Positions 59,201 to 64,000 of a stretch of DNA of 64,000 bases are shown here, piece by piece. How positions within the stretch are numbered: the first letter of the stretch is position 1; every line of letters begins with the position of its first letter. The notes beneath the pieces are model-generated. The model searched no databases. It saw only the letters and a program-made list of their open reading frames with translations, and was not told the origin of the DNA. This DNA comes from Chitinophaga chungangae (lineage in GTDB: Bacteria > Bacteroidota > Bacteroidia > Chitinophagales > Chitinophagaceae): contig NZ_JAGHKP010000001.1 in the NCBI RefSeq assembly GCF_017742215.1, forward strand, positions 620,001-684,000. The letters run 5' to 3'. Made by a program: the position numbers and the translations under genes.

Positions 59201-61800
59201 CCGGGTTGGCACTGAACGCGGAAAATCTAAGGAACCGGGTTTCGTGGTCGGCGGTATACGACAACGCTGCAGATCTTGCCGCGGGTGAAAGAGCTTCCGG
59301 GTCATTTTATGATTATGATATTCTCGGAAATGTTAAGACATTGATCCAGGATTACAACTCCAAAACAACATCCGATCATTCCAATAGATTTAAGACGATT
59401 ACCTATCAATATGATCTCCTGAATGGAAATGTTCAGCAGATAAACTATCAGCCTGGGCAGGCAGATGCATTTTATCATCGTTATTCATTCGATGCGGAAG
59501 ATAATCTGATCAATGTGGAAACCAGCCGGGATAGCGTGTATTGGGAAAATGATGCTTATTACCTCTTTTATAGGCACGGCTTACTGGCAAGGGCTGTGTT
59601 GGGTCAGCAGCAGGTGCAGGGTTTGGATTACGCCTATACCCTTCAGGGCTGGTTGAAGGGGATGAATGCAACAACGCTCAAGCCAGAATTTGATATGGGA
59701 GGCGATGGCAACCCGGGGGGGATTACGGCGGAAGACGCGATCGGTTTTTCACTGAATTACTTTGGAAATGAAGACTATCAGCCTGTTAATTCAGGAAAAA
59801 CGCCCTTTGCACTTTTAGGAAGCGCCACAAGCCCGATGTATAATGGAGGCATCAGCGCGATCAGCGTGAATATACCAAAGCTGGGAGAGCCGCTTTTGTA
59901 CCTGTACCGGTACGATGCATTGAATCGCCTTACAAAATACGATGTATCAAGAAACCTGAATTCAAACAATAATACATGGTCGCCTGTTGCTGTTCCCGAT
60001 TTTGCTGAAAGAATAGCCTATGATCCGAATGGGAATATTCTCGGATACAAACGCAATGGTAATCATACCTGGATGAATAAGCCTTTGGGTATGGATAGTC
60101 TCCGTTATCATTACAAACCCGGGACCAATCAGCTTGATTACATTACGGATTCTATTCCGGGGGCGGCTTATGCTGAAGATATTGATCAGCAAGAGGCGGG
60201 AAATTATCTTTATGACAAAGTGGGTAATCTCATAGCAGATCAGCAAGCCGGAGTAAACATTGAATGGAATACAAGCGGGAAGGTCAGCAAGGTAACCAAA
60301 ACAGACGGTACCGTAATTGAATACAAGTATGACTTTTCAGGAAGAAGGATAGGTAAGGTAATCAACGGAAAAGAAACACGGTATATACGGGACGCAGGAG
60401 GAAATGTGCTGAGCCTGTATGTTGAGGACGATAGTCAATTTAATAGCGGCAAACTTACGCAACGGGAGGTGTACCTGTACGGTAACGGCAGACTGGGCGT
60501 AGTGAACGTTAATCTTGATGTGGAAACAGGGGAAGGTAACAATGTAGTTCCATTGCCAGCCCTGGGAACGGGATTTAATAGTAGTTTTGCGAGAAGAGAA
60601 AAGATCTTTGAATTAAGCAACCATTTGGGCAATGTTCTGGCGACCATAACAGACCGGAAGATAGGAATAACTGCCGGTGATGGAATGATTTCCAGCTATC
60701 GCCCTGACATTCTTTCCGCCCAGGATTATTATCCATTTGGTATGCAGATGATCGGAAGAGGGTTCGAGACGGATAAATACAGGTACGGTTTTAACGGGCA
60801 GGAAAAGGCTGATGACCTGAACGGAGACGGCAACGTCTATACGGCTGAGTTTTGGGAATATGATTCCAGAATTGGAAGACGGTGGAATATTGACCCCGTT
60901 TTTAAGGAATGGGAGAGCCCCTATGCCGCTTTTTCCAATAGTCCGATAGACAGGGTGGATGTCAATGGAGATTCCGATACGGCAAGTGCGGCGCGGATCT
61001 CTATGTATAAGAGCGTAATGGACTATAGCCTGAAGAGAATGGAGGAGCTTGGTATTTCCTATCAGAAATATACGGACGCCATCAACCAGATGAAAAGCCT
61101 GTTGAACCAGAAGAATGTTGTGGATTTGGGCATGTTCTGGAATCCCTACTACTGGGTGCCGGATATGGCATCCGGGGCTGTTTTTGGAAGCCAGACGGAT
61201 TATATGGCGGCCCAGATTTCAGCAAGGTTAACGGAACTTCACGGCATTATTCAGGAATATAACAACGAATATCTCAATTATTCTTACGCTGCGCAGTCCC
61301 TGAAGATGGAAGTGCAGGACGCCAGACATCTTGAAGTAGAAGGGGTTGTTCACCAGAAGTTATCAGGAGTAGGCGGTACAACGGCAAGAGTATTGGCAGG
61401 GGCAAAGATGCTGAATTTAAATACCCATGCTGCGGAAGGAGCTTTTGTTTTATATGAGATCATAGTTGACGGGCAAACGTTCAAGTTCGGAATAGCTGAT
61501 GCGGGCAGAATTCGCAAGACAGGTGAATTTAAGGGGCTTCCGGTGAGATTGGCGCAACAGCTGGCGAAAATAAAAAAGTACGCTCCGCATCTGGAGGTTA
61601 TACACAAAATGTCAGAAGTGTATAATGTGACCAAAGGGGCGATGATTGATATTGAAACAACTGCAATTGCCGCACATGCAAGAAAATTTGGTGTTCCTAT
61701 CGGGAATGTGGCGCATATTAAAAACTTTGTGGGATCGTTTGGCCGTGCAGGGCTCAGCGCAAGGGCCATTTCGGCATTAAGTAAATTTTTAAAATTCTAA
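53284..61800 (+). CDS. Rhs/YD-repeat polymorphic toxin with variable C-terminal tip
   Basis: 2838 residues with signal peptide (LLAFFMLAATTAGAQ). In order: beta-rich N-terminus; a conserved Bacteroidota Rhs segment at about 305-560 (FYDYQGRPVIQVLPAPT, DMQGRTVATALVG); a Cys-rich insertion (CVPDCQSCLDGIGDW); a beta-propeller-like part at about 1326-1700 (TADNGYILAGSTTG, TADGGFIITGNT); YD repeats from about 1815 (YYYDQAGNLVKTVPPAGV); the Rhs core hallmark at 2500-2563 (RYGFNGQEKADDLNGDGN ... DVNGD). Beyond it, residues 2564-2838 are the variable tip: after a helical stretch, residues 2722-2814 fit the GIY-YIG nuclease layout (YEIIVDG, KFGIAD, Arg2755, Glu2791, Asn2808). Known Rhs proteins deliver such tips as toxins; the nuclease reading is inference. 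Confidence 0.85.
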   Translation: MKLFLQKHPLVVALLAFFMLAATTAGAQHRKSIVLKKTLDGAAGQLVKDSVLEVFDSAFYNPALAGKLDTPYNVRNIITFRINEYSSKYIPANFQATASVRLYYYGGGSVHDSVDRTLVINYDTLQPYTMRNSFVFNNAHRVKVKVLDLAAPVEMIDILQLDNEMEVQPQYRLSCTGDAIRTISFNMPSGETPDELQVYWPVVQGADAYDLEWAYVDSSTLASLRFGQPVDPARVFDNNATRVSITDNAYVIPLMFDGNGKLFFRVRAIQVKAGEQRVETAWSSQFTGGTGEFSFEGHERKLNWQASITFAENGKKSVVAEYFDGSLRNRQVVTKDNTSQTTVVTESFYDYQGRPVIQVLPAPTLNTIIKYTPLFNRDINGAEYDKDHYDYIAGTEEYLTGSAAPMGKSSGASQYYSDNNPLKSSGVHQFIPDAGGRPFAETEYTQDNTGRVSREGGLGPTFKLGSNHETKYFYTTPTQEELDALFGTEAGLAYHYFKNTVMDPNGQVAVNYQDMQGRTVATALVGSPESASLDDLPTKDEIEVTDSLSGDGKNMIREMSIESRNSQTVAKAGVYSFKYRLIPPVFSKKDCNNNTVCYNGIYDLRIRITDDVDNLHLGGRPFDTIIRNFHPDSLLVNCSAPQPIEVDFTIYLERGSYDIAKTLSVNQEVLQYYRDSVFGFSNICTTQEELIEQEKIEQRTAACVPDCQSCLDGIGDWASFRSRYMSEAGIPVADTVFYRSEALVAYNNAIAACDDLCGKANIIDKMRQFMVMDMMAPSGQYAGLENRDKLHNIFYQSSPGVLPAYKQAGILYTDENGRKDTVVDPLTGSRWIPQQLTPESFNSMFRASWAENLLRFHPEYCRLLEYEKFRQSIDWEKRFEATDTYHEAKALGYLNPTGLDSVPFPKGSDPLAVTHQNALNMSLNGPFAGYSAWSTAGAMVSCGPKDKDCLYANRRPQFAFDSIAKCAADLDMAWRHFRGMYLNARKDIIGKAVNSVSCGSTAVELTLMGYQARIQDRASMLSQSGVGDLTGTNQSEAALKQEADQREQQMYSDNCDAWVTAWVQQLAPCNYPQADLDNVIIPRLKEVCRQGADRDHPRGAGTVRPTSTYRYRSFEDVINEYNVQHGIANSLRCNPQLITMPLPYGKQPPGGDKLSYTRPEDCECRTLQAFSQEYNKLKTSADSTFAAYLNRTRKINVSQANLNILLDACSPGGMADCNFLPSPVSIPVVIQCRTAPPCVSCEEVKTAFQQYLGEYPSFAPDYVTNDSAQAAKNDLFTRYMNNRFGYSKQGWEYVHFMDSCDVPHPVHSEMVCIAGDSASRKLVSAYTNGGNNVINDIQRTADNGYILAGSTTGRGAGGKDGYLVKTDSLGNFRWAKTFGAEMDDEFARLKTTADGGFIITGNTFSYCYDRGAATILKLDSAGNIEWNRVIDFGQTHGAKGVDILPLQNGNFGFAGLRNSTAANTDWLMGVFSAYGEMKWLNRVGYIAPRQEINILEHNDTLIAAASVRETANYDVLLIRMNKNTGTLIQLAQFDVEGKDNIVTGFLKIPNGYKIAMVNMTGMGSTNGNGVLMDVTSGNFIMNITRLDNPGSLDLRSFTVSPALDGGYYAAQSNQDVYWHKLRTDNSVQWTRQSRNGGTDRIRRILQDPDGTLAGAGEYNEQSALLMLAGADGRSGCLDTVAALSSANITYAGARTATYFQEVVAISTNQVSTVNVIETAVTPERLVMNCPGMDSCYEVSDRIMLCGNAAPVFPPVALENITACADSTYFAVSAGSVKYKNYVDSVKNDFVAGYINTALSAKALEQFSVTYTSAEYHYTLYYYDQAGNLVKTVPPAGVNKRRERSWLDSVAAARKAGEWLVPGHTMATEFRYNTLNKVIARKSPDAGLSRFWYDKLVRLVISQDAEQLLANNYSYSLYDFIGRTTETGEVTSSTPMTESISRNNDMFGQWLADGAGSKTQIKKIVYDVPHTPFAGLALNAENLRNRVSWSAVYDNAADLAAGERASGSFYDYDILGNVKTLIQDYNSKTTSDHSNRFKTITYQYDLLNGNVQQINYQPGQADAFYHRYSFDAEDNLINVETSRDSVYWENDAYYLFYRHGLLARAVLGQQQVQGLDYAYTLQGWLKGMNATTLKPEFDMGGDGNPGGITAEDAIGFSLNYFGNEDYQPVNSGKTPFALLGSATSPMYNGGISAISVNIPKLGEPLLYLYRYDALNRLTKYDVSRNLNSNNNTWSPVAVPDFAERIAYDPNGNILGYKRNGNHTWMNKPLGMDSLRYHYKPGTNQLDYITDSIPGAAYAEDIDQQEAGNYLYDKVGNLIADQQAGVNIEWNTSGKVSKVTKTDGTVIEYKYDFSGRRIGKVINGKETRYIRDAGGNVLSLYVEDDSQFNSGKLTQREVYLYGNGRLGVVNVNLDVETGEGNNVVPLPALGTGFNSSFARREKIFELSNHLGNVLATITDRKIGITAGDGMISSYRPDILSAQDYYPFGMQMIGRGFETDKYRYGFNGQEKADDLNGDGNVYTAEFWEYDSRIGRRWNIDPVFKEWESPYAAFSNSPIDRVDVNGDSDTASAARISMYKSVMDYSLKRMEELGISYQKYTDAINQMKSLLNQKNVVDLGMFWNPYYWVPDMASGAVFGSQTDYMAAQISARLTELHGIIQEYNNEYLNYSYAAQSLKMEVQDARHLEVEGVVHQKLSGVGGTTARVLAGAKMLNLNTHAAEGAFVLYEIIVDGQTFKFGIADAGRIRKTGEFKGLPVRLAQQLAKIKKYAPHLEVIHKMSEVYNVTKGAMIDIETTAIAAHARKFGVPIGNVAHIKNFVGSFGRAGLSARAISALSKFLKF

Positions 61801-61807
61801 ACCATTT

Positions 61808-62314
61808 ATGAACGCTAAATTTCTTATATCTCAGAACGCTGTGGATCAGGCCAGGCCGCCGATTTCACATCAGGTCGCGAAATACCTGGAGCATTTTATT
61901 ACCGAACGTGTGCTAAAGGAAAAGCGGATCATATTGGATGGCCAGTGGAATGTGCGGTTATCCATGTTTTTTATTGAGGACGGCCCCCGTTTTCAGCTGA
62001 ATGGCGTTTTGTTTCAGCAGACTGCAACAGCCAGGACGGTAAAAGCTGAAAGATTAAAGATCTTCCAGGTATTTGTATCATATACGGCGATCCTGAAATC
62101 TGAAGATCCCTATCGTAAGACGATAACGTTAATGTACGAGGCAATTAAAGCCTTTTTTACTTCAATCTATAAAAAAGTATCGCCCGATTTTATGGATGAA
62201 CTATTTGAGGAACTGGATTTTGCGTATCTGATGTCCTTGCCATATCCGGCTCCTTTTGAGGATCAAAAATATGTAGGTGATAGTATCGTGCCTGGGGAAG
62301 GCAATAGGCTGTAA
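61808..62314 (+). CDS. Putative immunity protein for the Rhs tip
   Basis: 168 residues, cytoplasmic (no signal peptide), mixed charge and rich in aromatic residues in the middle (VRLSMFFIEDGPRFQLNGVLFQQ, FQVFVSYTAIL). No family recognised. It begins seven bases after the Rhs stop codon, the usual place of a cognate immunity gene, and like the tip coding region it looks richer in A and T than the rest of the window. The role is inferred from position only. Confidence 0.6.
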   Translation: MNAKFLISQNAVDQARPPISHQVAKYLEHFITERVLKEKRIILDGQWNVRLSMFFIEDGPRFQLNGVLFQQTATARTVKAERLKIFQVFVSYTAILKSEDPYRKTITLMYEAIKAFFTSIYKKVSPDFMDELFEELDFAYLMSLPYPAPFEDQKYVGDSIVPGEGNRL

Positions 62315-62337
62315 AAATTAAACGGTTTTTATTTTCG

Positions 62338-62680
62338 CTGGAGCTCCGCCCAGATCAAATTAGTAAAAGATTAATGCCCTATGAAACAAATAAAATGGCT
62401 CCTGGCCCTGGTGACCTTACTAACGACCAATGCTTATTCACAGCACGTGTACCAGATCCGGGCAGACAGTGTGCGCATCTACAACGTATGCGATACCGCG
62501 GAACTGATCATCGAAAACCGTACCCGCGGCATATCCGGCTTTTTATTTAATAAAGGCAATGGCCGCACGGAATTCCGGCAATTACGCCTGGAGACAATTG
62601 GCGACAACAAGCTGGCCATTTCCGGGCAGGATACGATCGATATCAGCACAATCGCGGCAGGAATCGATACGATCTTCCGC
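62338..62680 (+). repeat. Direct repeat copy 1 (leader plus N-terminal module)
   Basis: Similar to 63657-64000 by eye: CTGG-x-GCTCCG near the start, GATTAAT before the start codon, and long identical stretches such as GTGTACCAGATCC and TACAACGTATGCGATACCGC. Limits are approximate. Confidence 0.6.
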
Positions 62681-63652
62681 GCAGGAGACAGCATCCGGTA
62701 CCAAAAAAATGGCCGTCAACACGCCGTTTATGCACCGCAGACCGGTGGCTCAGGCTCCCCGGGCGGCTTGGACGGACAGGTGCAATTTAACAATGCCGGT
62801 GCTTTCGGCGGATCAGACAGCTTCAAATGGGATAATTCCAACCAGACATTAAACTTAGGCGCCAGCGGTTCGATGGAAAGCGGCAAGATCAATGGGGCAG
62901 GGGAAAGCCTGCGCCTGCAGAAATCCGGAACGGACAGGATTGTTGTCGATAATACTGCAACGACCATATCCAATGCCAGTGTGCTGACGTTGGCGTCCAC
63001 CTCCAGCCTGTGGGCAACCGCGGAATTTGAGCTCAGTGCAGCTGTAGGATTCAATGGTTTTAACGTGAGTACGACTGAGGCAAAAATGTATGCCGGGGGA
63101 GGATATTTATCGATACCCACAACTCCCTGGGGGTGGGAGGTGCCGGTATTAATGGGCGAATCACAGTTGGATGTATTATCAAACGGAATAGTAAACGTTC
63201 GTGCATTGAGCGATGCATATATCTCAGGGTCAACTGTTAAAATTCAGAATTACATGGGAGACGACCTGTTGGTAGCTTTGGAAAACCAGGTAACAATAGG
63301 TTCTATATTCCCGGAGGCCACCAAGATAAATTTGCTTGTTAAAGGTTCCACCACTACAGAAAGCGCTATTTATGAGCATACCGCCCTTCCGGCGACCGCA
63401 ACAAGCTATGAGATATTGGCGACCGATCATGTAGTAAAGCTCACCTCGCCGAACCCGGGCGGCGCTAACAATCTCACGCTTCCGGACCCAAGTCAGGCAG
63501 AAGGCCGCATCCTCAAAATATACGCAGCCGGCGGCGCCAGCTGGACCACCAACTACAGCATCGAAGTCCCGGCATCCGCAACTACCACCAGTACTCTCGC
63601 AGGCTTAAAAACCATCCAGGTGATTGGCGGCGCATGGGTGCTTATCAATTGA
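62381..63652 (+). CDS. Secreted tail-fibre-like protein, long form (repeated N-terminal module)
   Basis: 423 residues, signal peptide (KWLLALVTLLTTNAYSQ). The N-terminal module (VYQIRADSVRIYNVCDTAEL, then IIENRTRG, NKGNGRTEFR, GQDTIDI) is shared with the genes at 38843 and 63702. Next GSGSPGGLDGQVQFNNAGAFGG is a phage-fibre-like linker, then a beta-helix-like middle (SNASVLTLASTSSLWATAEFELS) and a fibre-tip domain (ATDHVVKLTSPNPGGANNLTL, GRILKIYAAGG, GGAWVLIN). Probably a surface adhesin or specificity factor. The upstream 45 bases and the first ~280 coding bases are similar to those of the next gene, so the pair looks like a recent duplication. Confidence 0.7.
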   Translation: MKQIKWLLALVTLLTTNAYSQHVYQIRADSVRIYNVCDTAELIIENRTRGISGFLFNKGNGRTEFRQLRLETIGDNKLAISGQDTIDISTIAAGIDTIFRAGDSIRYQKNGRQHAVYAPQTGGSGSPGGLDGQVQFNNAGAFGGSDSFKWDNSNQTLNLGASGSMESGKINGAGESLRLQKSGTDRIVVDNTATTISNASVLTLASTSSLWATAEFELSAAVGFNGFNVSTTEAKMYAGGGYLSIPTTPWGWEVPVLMGESQLDVLSNGIVNVRALSDAYISGSTVKIQNYMGDDLLVALENQVTIGSIFPEATKINLLVKGSTTTESAIYEHTALPATATSYEILATDHVVKLTSPNPGGANNLTLPDPSQAEGRILKIYAAGGASWTTNYSIEVPASATTTSTLAGLKTIQVIGGAWVLIN

Positions 63653-63656
63653 CCAA

Positions 63657-64000
63657 CCCTGGCGCTCCGGTCCGGATCAAAACCAATAAAGATTAATACC
63701 TATGAAAAGGATCAAATGGCTCTTCGCCTTGTTTTTCTTACTGGCTACCAATGCATATTCACAGCATGTATACCAGATCCGAGCAGACAGCGTGCGCATC
63801 TACAACGTATGCGATACCGCGGAACTGATCATCGAAAACCGCACGCGCGGCGTATCGGGCTACCTGTTCAACAAAGGCAACGGACGCACTGAATTCCGGC
63901 CTATCCGGCTGGAAACCGTCGGAAGCAGCCAGATCGCGATCACCGGGCAGGATACGCTTGATATTGCCAGCCTCTCCGGCTTGAGTGGCGGGATAGATTC
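63657..64000 (+). repeat. Direct repeat copy 2 (leader plus N-terminal module, cut by window end)
   Basis: Partner of 62338-62680. Identity falls away after the GQDT codons, as expected for a shared N-terminal module with a variable remainder. Confidence 0.6.
63702..64000 (+). CDS. Secreted tail-fibre-like protein (3' end beyond window)
   Basis: First 99 codons only. Signal peptide (KRIKWLFALFFLLATNAYSQ) and the same N-terminal module as the previous gene (VYQIRADSVRIYNVCDTAEL, YLFNKGNGRTEFR, GQDTLDI), then a diverging part (SLSGLSGGID). The start at 63702 has the same CCTATGAAA context as its neighbour at 62381. The rest is outside the window. Confidence 0.7.
   Translation, partial: MKRIKWLFALFFLLATNAYSQHVYQIRADSVRIYNVCDTAELIIENRTRGVSGYLFNKGNGRTEFRPIRLETVGSSQIAITGQDTLDIASLSGLSGGID

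Noticed and set aside
42938..61800. Type IX secretion sorting domains on the large secreted proteins.
   Set aside because: Their C-termini (EKIICLF, SGLIKE, SKFLKF) lack the usual beta-rich sorting domain and its terminal lysine pattern, so this route is not supported here.

Overview
The window looks like a chromosomal segment of a Bacteroidota bacterium, most likely a Chitinophaga-like member of the Chitinophagaceae. The signs are promoter cores of the TAnnTTTG type rather than sigma70 boxes, outer-membrane beta-barrels with carboxypeptidase-regulatory plug domains, many signal peptides ending in Gln after the cut site, and an Rhs/YD-repeat protein of the Bacteroidota layout. I saw no tRNA, rRNA, CRISPR array, transposase or integrase. 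Genus assignment is inference.

Layout. 1-5429: a xylose block (Na+/sugar symporter cut by the window edge, xylulokinase, xylose isomerase, terminator, aldose epimerase). 5526-8690: a CsbD-like stress protein, a carboxypeptidase-regulatory-domain protein, an ECF sigma factor with an anti-sigma/trypsin-like protease fusion, and a small lipoprotein. 8889-16727: a seven-gene aromatic amino acid operon (prephenate dehydratase, aminotransferase, prephenate dehydrogenase, DAHP synthase/chorismate mutase fusion, aroB, aroA, aroC). It is preceded by a promoter and two tandem transcription attenuators, each with its own Phe/Tyr-rich leader peptide, antiterminator and intrinsic terminator. 16725-35800: housekeeping and envelope genes: hybrid histidine kinase, FKBP isomerase / secreted protein / S15-type hydrolase operon, DinB protein, TonB-receptor-like barrel, glycine decarboxylase, YkgJ protein, MFS exporter, PQQ-type sugar dehydrogenase, Prc-like protease and OxyR. 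35937-38292: a secreted helical protein and a methyltransferase with a possible 39-codon gene before it.

38843-64000 is the accessory region. A tightly packed + strand operon encodes an outer-membrane beta-barrel with a coiled coil (771 aa), a secreted Ig-like protein (362 aa), an SpvB/TcB-like protein with a PA14 domain (1876 aa), a small secreted protein (163 aa), a SprB-like modular protein with a YD-like tail (1147 aa), a secreted protein (247 aa), a 2838-aa Rhs protein with a variable C-terminal tip that I read as a GIY-YIG-like nuclease, and a 168-aa gene in the position of its immunity protein. Secreted tail-fibre-like proteins sharing one N-terminal module lie before (one) and after (two, the last cut by the window edge) this set. 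I infer an envelope-associated polymorphic toxin system in which a TcB-like shell protein, an Rhs shell and an outer-membrane barrel are encoded together; the export route is not visible.

Two observations stand out: the tandem aromatic attenuators (8889-9263), whose competing stems can be read base by base, and the Rhs/TcB-like/beta-barrel operon with its flanking repeated fibre genes (38843-64000).
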